64,000 nucleotides of DNA from Bemisia tabaci (taxonomy: Eukaryota; Arthropoda; Insecta; Hemiptera; Aleyrodidae): NCBI RefSeq assembly GCF_918797505.1, contig NC_092799.1:372001-436000 (forward strand). Direction: 5' to 3'. The notes under the pieces were generated by a model. It ran no database searches and was not told where the DNA came from. It saw only the letters and a program-made list of their open reading frames with translations. Position numbers and translations under genes: made by a program. Below are positions 1 to 10,743 of this stretch, one piece after another. Within the stretch, counting starts at the first letter, position 1, and each line of letters starts with the position of its first letter.

Positions 1-1756
1 TCTCAAAGTGAACATTTTTTTCAACTCATCAGGCAGTTTAGCAGGTAAGAAATCTACAGTTGATTAATTAAGGATTACCAGATTACATGCACACTGGTTT
101 TCCAACATTTACGGTAGATAGGGATATTTTTATTGATAATGATTAATGACGAAACGAATATATCAATACCATGGCCAAACTGGGAAACTACTTACCGCAA
201 TCCACAAAGTTCAGCCTCAAAGACTTTCAGAGTATTTTCATTTCTCTGCTGATAAATAATTCAACATAATTTCTGAAAATTGTGTAATTAATGACTTCGA
301 TGCGCAGAATATTCTTTTCTGGGATTTTAAGCGTAGTGGTCACTAACTTTTCCCTGATTTTGGAATGTCCTCTTTTGACATTAGGTGTCTCAGATAAAAA
401 TTCTTTTCACAAAAATTTCAAGTTTTTACTTGACTTAATTTTAAGTGTTTAGTCTCTTTAAACTGAAAAGTCCAATTTTTTTACTGGGAGAAGGAATTTC
501 AATGCTCCGCAGCAAAACTACCTGACATATTTTCACAGTGAGGAGGGCTTTATTTCCTAACTTTTACAGAACCTGTCACCCTGTCTATCCCTCAGAAATT
601 CAGTGAACCAGATGAGATTCAATGAGGGTCGTTGATAACTTTACCACTAAATTGATACCGCTTACTTAAAGGATTTTGGAGGGAGCAATTTTACCTACTA
701 ACATTGTTGTCAAACAGGGTTTATTCATCAGAGCCCTGAATTGAGGAACCAAGAGAAAATAATTTGTTTTCATTTACTCCTCAAAGATGATACTATGACC
801 ATGATGCAGGTCAGTACCTATGAGAACTATATAGATCTCATAAAATTTCAGTAAACCTTGTCGCTGGGGGAAAGATCTAATACATACTGAAGATAATTAT
901 CGAATAATGTACTCTCCTAAATATAGACAAAAATTACAATGAAAATGTTCATTATTTGATGAAAAATAAAGTACAAAAATTTTCAGAGTCTCAGAGGACG
1001 CCAAGAACGCCAAAAAATCTTAAAATAATTTCCTTTCACAAACAAAAATAAAAATGACACTGAACATTTCTAGCAGGGCTTCTTGATAATCAGAGAACAA
1101 AAATTTTGAGAGCTTGACACTTTTAATCCTTACAATTTTTAGATTGTAACACTAATGATGTCTGGGAAGCTATTGAATGCCCTGATTTCCAAACTTCTAT
1201 TACTCAAGCAGCACACATTTCTTTGGATTTCAATTCCATGGTAAAATTATTTCTATTGCATTGTAGTGTTGAGAATGTTGCCTATTTACTCATTGAAGGA
1301 ACAATTTTTAGAGCAATTAATTTGAAATAAGTACCTACCGTAGTTGCAATTTATCATTGAATTTCTTCGTATTTCTTTTCTTTCTTCTTTTTCTTTTCTT
1401 GGGATTCTACAATTGTATTTCTTTTCAGGGATATCTACAGTTGTGTAGATTTTGATTTTTAAAACTAATCTCTTTTTAAAACTAAGAGAGCGTTGAAATA
1501 ATTATCACTTACCATGTATAACTTTCTGCAAAATTTGCCTCAGTTGATGTTCTCATAAGTTCAGTTGTAAAGTCAATTCAGCCATAGCTTTCCGAAGAAA
1601 ATTTCTTCTTCGATCTAACAATTAATGATTAATCGTCGAAATAGCTTTGAACTGATTAATTAAAAATGACAGTCAAGGGTGTAAAAAAATAAGACGGATC
1701 CGAGAAACTTTGCTACACAGCAAGGAGATATCCACTTCATAGCTACAAGCATTAAA
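1..1756. other. Non-coding AT-rich stretch
   Basis: No open frame of note, no repeat and no RNA gene seen on either strand. It is best read as intron or flanking DNA of the laminin gene. Confidence 0.5.
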
Positions 1757-1894
1757 TGGATTACATTTTGCAATTAGGAGCCACTATTTCTGGTCCATTT
1801 TAGAAACAGATTACATGCTATTGGTTTCTCTATGCAGATATGTGTTTTTATGGGAGAGCCAGAGGTAATGGTTCCTTATTGTAAAATGTAATCC
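1757..1894. mobile_element. Short TIR element (MITE-like), 138 bp
   Basis: A 27-bp terminal inverted repeat starting TGGATTACATTTT (1757-1783) pairs with 1868-1894 with three mismatches. The TIR resembles that of the element at 4285-4546, so both are probably one family. No coding capacity. Confidence 0.65.
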
Positions 1895-1961
1895 AATTCC
1901 TTCACAAGTGGGGGACTTCATTTGGTAAAATAACAGTTTTCTTGCAAAAATGAGATGATAT

Positions 1962-3669
1962 AAACTCCAAAAAACCCAAAAACTTGGGTAAAGAGACTCC
2001 GGGCAAGTCACCATCCTCTTGCCAAAAACCTCCAAAAGCTCTTCTTTGTTCCCCTCTTCAGTGGAAAAAGAAAATATCACACTACGACAGTTTCCATTTC
2101 TGTCATAGAGTACCCCAAGCGGACCAAAGAACGGAACTCTTAGTCGTTTACACATTTACGTATTTAACAAAATCTCCAGGAGGTCACAGACAGGCTGGCA
2201 GCCCCTCATTGGACCAAAACGCACACCGTACCATTTTTTCCTTGTAGGTATGTGCCTCCAAAGTACATGAAATGACTCCTTGAGGGGCGGGCAAGTTTGA
2301 TTGAAATTCACGTTGTCCTCTGAAAATGAGCTAAAATTTTTACCTTGAAGAAGAAGAAAATCGAGTTATCATTTTCTTCCATACACGGTAGGTATGCCTA
2401 TGAGGTATGAGAGGCACCAGGAACGCCTTCCAAAATTATTGATGCAACCCGCACGACTCCGAAGTCAGCGGAAACTTTCTTGAAGCGTCTCCTAAGATTT
2501 TCCCTACGCAATAATCCCCTTCAAAAATGAATGATGCAACAAGCGCGTCCTGTTTGACCACGAAAGCTCCTCAGATGAGAAGTCTTTTGGTCTGGTCAGA
2601 AAAATATTCGAACTTTATTTTTCATCTTCTCTTCTCATTTCCCGCATTGACGGAGGCGACATTTTTTGGAAAGCATGACGCGCCCGGCCCAATGCGTAAA
2701 AAAAAGTGCGAATAGAATATGACCTTCCATTATGAATGATCGTTCAGGAATACTTGTACAACAAAGACGGCACTGTTTATTTGGAAGTGTACAAAGCCTC
2801 CTCGTAGTCATAATTGACTTTTTCCATTCTGATCCCGTACTATCAGTTCGGAAATTGGCCTCATTCTCAGTGAGCCCGAACATCTGTTTCCTAAATATTT
2901 TTAGTAGTCTATCTACAGGTTGATCCTCAGTGAGAGCATTGGGCCGGGCGCGTCATGCTTTCCAAAAAATGTCGCCTCCGTCAATGCGGGAAATGAGAAG
3001 AGAAGATGAAAAATAAAGTTCGAATATTTTTCTGACCAGACCAAAAGACTTCTCATCTGAGGAGCTTTCGTGGTCAAACAGGACGCGCTTGTTGCATCAT
3101 TCATTTTTGAAGGGGATTATTGCGTAGGGAAAATCTTAGGAGACGCTTCAAGAAAGTTTCCGCTGACTTCGGAGTCGTGCGGGTTGCATCAATAATTTTG
3201 GAAGGCGTTCCTGGTGCCTCTCATACCTCATAGGCATACCTACCGTGTATGGAAGAAAATGATAACTCGATTTTCTTCTTCTTCAAGGTAAAAATTTTAG
3301 CTCATTTTCAGAGGACAACGTGAATTTCAATCAAACTTGCCCGCCCCTCAAGGAGTCATTTCATGTACTTTGGAGGCACATACCTACAAGGAAAAAATGG
3401 TACGGTGTGCGTTTTGGTCCAATGAGGGGCTGCCAGCCTGTCTGTGACCTCCTGGAGATTTTGTTAAATACGTAAATGTGTAAACGACTAAGAGTTCCGT
3501 TCTTTGGTCCGCTTGGGGTACTCTATGACAGAAATGGAAACTGTCGTAGTGTGATATTTTCTTTTTCCACTGAAGAGGGGAACAAAGAAGAGCTTTTGGA
3601 GGTTTTTGGCAAGAGGATGGTGACTTGCCCGGAGTCTCTTTACCCAAGTTTTTGGGTTTTTTGGAGTTT
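1962..3669. repeat. Large inverted repeat: two 734-bp arms around a 240-bp spacer
   Basis: Arm 1962-2695 matches the reverse complement of 2936-3669, apparently perfectly wherever I compared; the same translated frames appear on opposite strands (1984-2247 and 3384-3647). Spacer 2696-2935. It could be a foldback element, two head-to-head transposon copies, or an assembly hairpin artefact. No known protein is encoded. Confidence 0.85.
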
Positions 3670-4284
3670 CTATTTAACTATTGCTTTTAAGCGGGTTTAA
3701 TGGGTAATAAAAACAATGAATATGATTTTCTCCGAGTATGATGTCAACTTATCTTTTTACACTCGCTGAGGATCGCTTCCTGGACCCGTCGAAACGTTTC
3801 CCTCGTAAAGCATGGGAAGATTAAATAAATGTGCTACCCGTCGGGCTATCTTGGAATGTTGTTTGAGTTTAGGTGGAGCGGGGGTGTGGTGAGGCTATGA
3901 AGGAAAACAGAAACATCTCTTGGATATTTTTCGTGCTTTGAATACGCAGAGTAGAAAACTAACAAAGTGCTAGAAGATATGAAGGGTATCTACATAGAAT
4001 GGATAATTGAGCGATTGATGAATACAACGCAACGCGACATTTTTAATACCTATTGATTCTTCGAGTTATACAAAAAAACGAGTTGAGTTTCATCTCGCAA
4101 GAAAAATATAAAAACTTGCGACAGTCCACGCCAAAAGGGACATCATAGTATAATCCTCATTTAAGCTCAAAAAGTTATAAAATACCGCAACGTAGGTTAG
4201 TAATATACCAAAAATTTGATGAAGAAAACTGCCAAAAATGTCAAATCAAATTAGAGTTCTGAAATTTGAGTAAGGGCAGCTCAC
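3670..4284. other. Flank with a possible Penelope-like 3' end
   Basis: No gene. At 3766-3795 CTGAGGA is followed 18 nt later by GTCGAAAC, and AATAAA lies at 3824-3829. This layout resembles the hammerhead-like terminal repeat of Penelope-like retroelements. Weak and inferred only. Confidence 0.25.
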
Positions 4285-4546
4285 AATTGGATTGCATTTT
4301 GGAAAAGGAACCACGAGCATTGCAATGTTGCCAAGACTGTGCAACTTCTTTGGTCTTGGAAAAAAACTGATTATCCATTGACAGTTTCTATTTTACTCGC
4401 TGTAAACTGTGAATCTAAGACAACAATTACCAAGTAAATTTCGTATTTTTTCATGATTTCAGTTATTTTTCTGCAAAAGATGAATTTGCACAATCGTAGC
4501 ATCATTGCAATGCTTCTGGTTCTTTTTTGCGAAATGCAATCCAATT
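4285..4546. mobile_element. Short TIR element (MITE-like), 262 bp
   Basis: AATTGGATTGCATTTT at 4285-4300 pairs with AAATGCAATCCAATT at the right end, and the similarity continues for about 45 bp into the element. The TIR is of the same type as the element at 1757-1894. No coding capacity. Confidence 0.7.
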
Positions 4547-4721
4547 ATTATTCGTTTTGAGAATTAGCGATTCGAAGTTTCAGTCTGTCAATGAGCAGTA
4601 CTCCATACTGTCAGTCTGCCAATTTTGTCTCCCTCATAATTTTCCTATGTCTCTCCATACATCCTCAAAAAATACTAAAATTTTCAAAAGTTTGCAGTAA
4701 ACCGTTAATCACTGTAAAAAG

Positions 4722-4724
4722 AAA

Positions 4725-4759
<35 letters not shown>

Positions 4760-4785
4760 TAGTAGTAGTAGTAGTAGTAAAATAA
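4722..4785. repeat. GAAA and GTA microsatellites
   Basis: About nine GAAA units (4727-4759) followed by about seven GTA/TAG units (4758-4779). A second short GAAA run is at 4858-4872. Confidence 0.9.
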
Positions 4786-5135
4786 TTTTATTTAGTAGTG
4801 GTAAAATAATTTTATTTTAAAGCGGTGCTTTAGCATCTAAGGCCATTTACACCTCTAAAGAAAGAAAGAAAGACGCAATCCGCTTTTTCAACTCTTCCAA
4901 ATAAATGATACCTTACCAGAGTTTGTTTCTCGACTTAAAGTTCCTTTTCCTATATGAGCAGTCACTTATGCTGAAGCTAAAAAATGATTCCATTCTACCG
5001 TTGTGAATGAATAAAAATGAATGGGTTAGTTGCTCTGGTTTGTGTTTTAGTGGTTCACAAGCTTAAAGATTTGGCATAGGTAAGTCTCTACGTCCGATTT
5101 TAACGGAGATGTCGCCCGTCGAAAAATACGGTGAA

Positions 5136-6058
5136 TGACGTCATCCACCGGGGTAGTGCGTCCCGTGGTCTCTTTCACCTTGGTCGCATCCGTGTCTCAC
5201 GTTGAGTAACCAAGGCAAATGCGTGTCTCTAACTCTCACTGACTGATGAAACGATGGAAGTTATACCATGAAATGCATAATCGCGTGGTGGATGACGTCG
5301 CATGCGATGTTATTCGTTGAGTGATATCACCATTGTTAATGGACGTAAAAACTTGATATTGGAGCAGATGTCATTATTTTTTGCTAATCTACAAACTCAA
5401 AGCATAAAAATCCCTTCTATGACTACCAGAGACAAGAGACCCTTCGGCGTCTTGGCGGCAGGTGGAAGCTTTTACTTTCGGGGATTCAACACTTCCTTGA
5501 GGACAATTATAAAGGAGCAACAGTCATCACTCTTTTTTCGGCTGTTGACCTACCTACATGGTGGATGATGAGCTTCGGGTGACGTCATGAGCAAAACAGG
5601 TTTCCCAAACTTTGGCTTGTTTGCAAAACGAAACTGCCACCAACTTGTTAAACATCAACCATGTAGGTAAGTCAACAGTTTTAATGTTGAAATCCCGAAT
5701 ATAAAATCATAGCCAAGATACGAGTGCATGGTCTCTTGTCTCTGATGGCTACACATTCGTAGGCTGTGCCACGAGGAAGTCACCGAGGAAAAAGAAAAAA
5801 AGATGACGTCGCAAGGGAGAGAAATGCACGTCCCTGACGACGTGGAGCATTGAAAAAGTCCCATGAGGCCGTAAAAATCCGCACAGACAGGATTTTATTA
5901 GTCGACGGACATTTTTACGACCGTTTCCACGAGATGATACACGCGTGTCGCCGCTATATCCTAGGTATATTTTAACTTAAACCAATAAAAGTCAATTATT
6001 TCCTCGAATGGTCGGTTAAAGCCTGAAAGCACCTATTTATATATCGTGGATGACGTTT
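5136..6058. other. Non-coding stretch with imperfect inverted repeat and five TGACGT sites
   Basis: TGACGTCA at 5136-5143 and 5580-5587, TGACGTCG at 5293-5300 and 5804-5811, and TGACGTTT at 6051-6058. Parts of 5415-5570 pair imperfectly with 5655-5760 (for example GACCTACCTACATGGT against ACCATGTAGGTAAGTC), so some of this is an old foldback repeat. No gene seen. Confidence 0.45.
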
Positions 6059-6657
6059 GCCCTCGTCGTGAAATTGAAGTCCAAGACTTATACTCAAGGA
6101 AAGCACATGCAAAACGAAAAGATCTCATCTTAAAATACGCAGTCGACAGTGAGATTTTGATTTCAGGAGAAATAGATCATAACCCTATGACCAATTTCAA
6201 AAGATCCCATTTCCTAGCAGATTATGATTTGGGGGCTAATGAGACGAAGTGCATATAGTGCAGTTTTTCCTATTTCAAAAAATACGTGTCCAAAGATTGA
6301 AAATTGTATGGAGTCTTATGACGGAAAGAAGTTCTAACTCACTTTTTGATGCTTGAAATTGGATTCTAGTAGTGATTTTCTCATAGAATAAAACTCAAAA
6401 TTTTTTTTCCTTTTTAAATCAGAGCCCAGATTCCCATTTTTTTGTTTTGTTTTTGTTTATGCTTCGAAAGCGGGAAGAAGACTGATGAGTTCCGGAAAAT
6501 TATGCCCAAATGTGCCAACAGAAGGCGGCCAGTCCCACCCCCCGGCAAGACCAGAGGGATCGACCTGGTCACCCAAGCACCCAACACACGCGAGAATGAG
6601 GCATGCTCGATGGTCAGCAGCGTGCAATTGGGTTCGGACCGCGACGACAAGCCCCTG

Positions 6658-6787
6658 CACTCCCTCCCCCTTCATCCCCCTACCCCTCCCCCTCCCGCCC
6701 TCCCCCTCCCCCTCCCCCTCCCCCTCCCCCTCCCCCTCCCCTCCCCCTCCCCCTCCCCCTCCCCCTCCCCCTCCCCCTCCCCCTCCC
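6658..6787. repeat. Polypyrimidine CCCCTC tract
   Basis: About 130 nt of near-pure C/T, mainly CCCCTC hexamers. It creates long spurious proline- or glycine-rich frames on both strands. Such tracts can form triplex (H-DNA) structures. It adjoins a TIR element. Confidence 0.92.
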
Positions 6788-7514
6788 AGGCCCGCCACAA
6801 GGGAGGGGGGGGGATACTGGGTCCCTGGTACCGGGGCCCGGTCCCCGGAGGGGGCCCGTGTTACCCGTGAAAAACCACTACGAATTCACATGCAACCCTT
6901 GTTTCGTAAGAAAAAGTGAAAAATTTACCCTAAAAATTTCGCAAAAGATGAATAGATTTTCAGAAACACGCTGGGGCACTGTGGAATTCTTCTTAAATTT
7001 TCAAAGAGGTATACTTCTCGGAAAATGTCTATCTATTTTCAAGATTTTCAGTACGGAGGGATATTTTTAGTAACTGCGTTTCATTTTCCTCCGTCGTCAG
7101 ATGCTAAGAGTCTGCAGTCTGGGCATCCTCCACTTCAATGGTTCATGGCTCAACTCCCTTGCCGTAGACAAACGAAGGGGGAGTCCAGGGGGGCCTGGCC
7201 CTCATAGAACTGAAAATAGTATCATATGCCCCCCCCCCCCAAAAAAAAAAAGAAAAAAAAAATTCCATATGTTTTGAATGCAACACTTCGCAAGTATTTT
7301 GTGCTGAAAGTAGAAAAAAAATAAAAATTATTCCGTAGAAATTGATGGAAAAAATCTTTATGGAAAATTAAAAATGCGTCCGATTAGTCGTTTAAATTCG
7401 AAAATTTCTCGTGGGATGCCCCTCGGACCCCCCCCCCCCCCCCCCCCCCCTCCAGGCTTGGGGCCCGGACCTTAAAACTGGTACAAGGGCCCGAGATGGG
7501 ATGTGGCGAACCTG
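6787..7514. mobile_element. TIR element, copy A, 728 bp
   Basis: Ends CAGGCCCGCCACA (6787-6799) and TGTGGCGAACCTG (7502-7514) form a 13-bp TIR. The interior is closely similar to copy B (7839-8531) from GATACTGGGTCC onward. It contains C and A homopolymers (near 7230-7262 and 7430-7450) and has no coding frame of note. Confidence 0.7.
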
Positions 7515-7838
7515 CAGGAAGGCTATTTCCATTTAAATCCTCCGTCACATTTATACGGCGCAATGATACAACTATTTGAACTCTCCGGAATGCGTGAGGT
7601 ATCACGCCGCATTTGAAGGCGTTCTCAAAATAGCCAAGTTCCGATACCTGGATTATCGTTTTGCATAGTTCATATTCTTTTGTTATATTCCGTGCCCCTT
7701 GTTGAATTATAATCCTCGTAGAAAAACCACCCACTTGCTAAATACAATTCTAGCTGGAGCGCACTTCAGCTATGCATTCACCACTGCAAAAATGTCAAAG
7801 GAAATCGACAAGCACAGCGTGCATGAAGGCGGACCCGG

Positions 7839-8531
7839 CAGCCGGCACATGGCGGGGATACTGGGTCCCTGGCACCGCGGCCCGGTCTCCGGAGGGGGCC
7901 CGTGTTACCCGTGAAAAACCACTACGAATTCACATGCAACCCTTGTTTCGTAAGAAAAAGTGAAAAATTTACCCTAAAAATTTCGCAAAAGGTGAATAGA
8001 TTTTCAGAAACACGCTGGGGCACTGTGGAATTCTTCTTAAATTTTCAAAGATTTATACTTCTTGGAAAATTTATATCTATTTACAAGATTTTCAGTACAG
8101 AGGGATATTTTTAGTAACTGCGTTTCATTTTCTTCCGTCGTCAGATGCTAAGAGTCTCCAGTCTGGGCATCCTCGACTTCAATGGCTCATGGCTCAACTC
8201 CCTTGCCATAGACAAACGAAGGGGGAGTCCAGGGGGGCCTGGCCTTCTTAGTACTGAAAATAGAATCATATGCCCCCCCCAAAAAAAAAAAAATTCCAGA
8301 TGTTTTGACTGCAACAATTCGCAAGTATTTTGTGCTGAAAGTAGAAAAAAAAAAATAATTATTCCGCAGAAATTGATGGAAAAATTCTTTATGGAAAATT
8401 CAAAATGCGTCCGATTAGTCGTTTAAATTCTAAAATTTCTCGGGGGATGCCCCTCGGACCCCCCTTCCTTCGTGCTTGGGATCGGACCTTAAAGCTGGTA
8501 CCAGGGCCCGAGGTGGGATGTGGCGGGCCTG
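7839..8531. mobile_element. TIR element, copy B, 693 bp
   Basis: Second copy in direct orientation, with high visible identity to 6787-7514 and small indels in homopolymers. The left end is less well kept than in copy A. The 324-bp spacer (7515-7838) between the copies is single copy and non-coding as far as I can see. Confidence 0.68.
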
Positions 8532-10160
8532 AAACCTATTGGTGGATATCGTCTTTGATGTCGTACGATTCTTACTCTTTTTTTGGCATCATTCGTATAC
8601 CTCTACTCGAAATTTGCAGGTAACATTCTAGATTGCTCAAATCACCAAAACCATAATCAAAATAATACCCGCTGATGGAAATTGCAAATTTCGAATGTTG
8701 ACTACTTAGATAGTTCCATCAGATACTTTACTTCTATTTGGTGTCATGGAAAAATTAATTCTAATGTACTGGTTGATTTATTCATTAGTAGAAACTACAA
8801 CGACTACAACTTTGGAAACATGAAGCTGGTAATTATTTGAAAAGTGATCAAATTCGGTCATTGAAATGGAAGAACGTAAGAAGAATTGCTGTTGACTGTA
8901 GCTACAGCACAAGAGAATCGGTGACTGTTTGTTTTTTTTCCCCCCAATCCCCTCTCAGGATAAAGAGACGTAAAGTACTGAATGAACTGAATATGTAAAA
9001 CTTTCTGAGAGACTCTAAATTTTCAAAATTTTCCGCAAGTCCTTCACTAGGTTGAAAAATTCTGAGACCCGGCAGCCAGCACGGGCGCTACTTTCACCTA
9101 TGATAGGACCATGAATTGACTTTCGATTTATTACCTAATGACCTTGTTCCCTGATCACTTCACGGTTCAACTTCCTGAAGCGCCTCGCACCTTAGAGTTA
9201 TGCGTTTCAGGTTATACTCTTAAGATTTTATATTATGGAGTTTTATAGCGCGTAGCAAATATTATGCGTAGTGCGATTCTTCAGTTATTGTTTTTCCCGG
9301 TGCCGCACGAGGAGAGTGCCAGTGACTATCGCTCCGCTGACGTGAGGGCGTATCTAGATTTCCGCATAAGCCCCAGAAAGCGTGGATTTACATTTACATG
9401 TGAAATAAGACTCATTAGGAAATAGAGATGCGCCCTTCCCCCAAGTCAAAGGGGTGACGATACAGGAGAGCACTACAGAAAAATTGTACCGCTCTCTAAT
9501 TGGTCGAATTGGTCGGCGAGTTCTAGGCTTCCGTGGTGGTCCCTCCGATCCTTGTTCGGTCCAAAGTAAACCAACAGGATAGCGACAGAGTTCTACTTGT
9601 GATAACAATTTTCTCGTACATCTAACCTCTAAATTGAGTTCTGATCAGAGTTTGATAAATGAATTTGCCGAAAAATACACTTTCATTGTGATCATGATTC
9701 ATGCCTCACGTGATAATACGAATTTCTCTCGGTGGTTTGTAGACTTCGGAGCACATGAGCCCCTTTGGAAGCCTGAAATTGATGAACCCATCAATGGGTG
9801 GCACAAAGATGGCATTACTCTCAGGAACATACATGGGTACTCCACGCGCGACGAGTGCAGTATTTTTCTGATCACGATGAGGATCGGGATTTTTGAATTA
9901 CGACAGGGCTCTGTATTTGTGCACAACTTGGGCCGAAACCGGTTTCAAGCTTTGGTTCATCCACCTCAGCGAGGATCCCCCCTCCCCCTCTGCCCTCTTC
10001 CGAACACCCGCGCTGCGCTGCGCCGCTACGAGCCCCCTTGTCGATTCGTCCCGAGTTTCCCTCGAAAACAATGCGCTGCGGCTTCGCCGTCTTTCCGTGT
10101 AGAATTGGCAACCAGGTGAACTCATTTCTCTCTATGCTTCCAGCCGCGTCAGGTACATTT
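8532..10160. other. Non-coding stretch with one longer unexplained frame
   Basis: No repeat with clear borders. The frame at 9634-10119 (+) is open for 161 codons without recognisable family motifs. The part from 9940 to 10110 is locally CpG- and GC-rich, which lengthens frames in several phases. Confidence 0.4.
9634..10119 (+). other. 161-codon open frame of unknown nature
   Basis: I do not recognise the product. A segment RWFVDFGA loosely recalls the protease region of Copia-type polyproteins (W.vDSGA), but the catalytic DSG is not intact and no neighbouring polyprotein domain is visible. It may be a decayed element or chance. Confidence 0.15.
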
Positions 10161-10419
10161 ATGCTATCGTAATAAGGAAGAACGCCATAAGGGCCTACAG
10201 ACGTTCCCATATTTCCTTCAATGATAAACGAATTCAATTTCTCAACATTTTTCTTCCAATTTTCCATACAATTTTGTTAGCAACTTCATCGAAAATATCT
10301 GCACATTTCAAGGAAAAATAATTTATACATGACTTTCCTCAAAAATAAATATTTTATCGGGGGAGATTCGGAAACGTCTAAAGGATCATACAGCGTTTTT
10401 CCTTAGCATGACTGTAATA
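10161..10419. mobile_element. TIR element of about 259 bp, copy 1 of 2
   Basis: The left end (AAGGAAGAACGCCATAAG...) is the imperfect reverse complement of the right end (..CATACAGCGTTTTTCCTT), over about 50 bp. The central part is AT-rich. It is tandem with the next copy. Confidence 0.65.
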
Positions 10420-10439
10420 TGGACGCTGCATGCACGAGT

Positions 10440-10698
10440 ATTCTGCCGTGCTAAGGAAGAGCGCCATATGAACCTTCAGACGTTGCCACATTTCCTTTAA
10501 AAAACCTTCATTTACTGGGAAAATCGTAAATTTTTTGCTTCAATTTTTTCAGACAATTTTGTTCAAAATTTTGTCTAAAATGTCTGAAAATGTCAAGGAA
10601 TAATACGCATGATCATTCTCAAAAATACATGTTTCATGCGGGATAATTTGGCAACTCTCGAATGATCATACGGCGTTCCTCCTTGGCACGGCAATATT
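10440..10698. mobile_element. TIR element of about 259 bp, copy 2 of 2
   Basis: ATTCTGCCGTGCTAAGGAAG at the left pairs with CCTTGGCACGGCAATATT at the right; the TIR runs for about 50 bp and is related to the previous copy. A further end of this family lies at about 14637-14692 inside laminin intron 1. Confidence 0.68.
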
Positions 10699-10743
10699 GG
10701 AATAATGGTATCTGGGACCCGGGTGGATTGGATTCGCTGAGAC

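Noticed and set aside
1811..3700. Pairs of identical open frames on opposite strands
   Set aside because: They are mirror images produced by the inverted repeat and match no family I know.
6442..7070. Long proline-rich and glycine-rich open frames on both strands
   Set aside because: They arise from the CCCCTC tract, which is open in every phase; no domain or codon evidence supports a gene.
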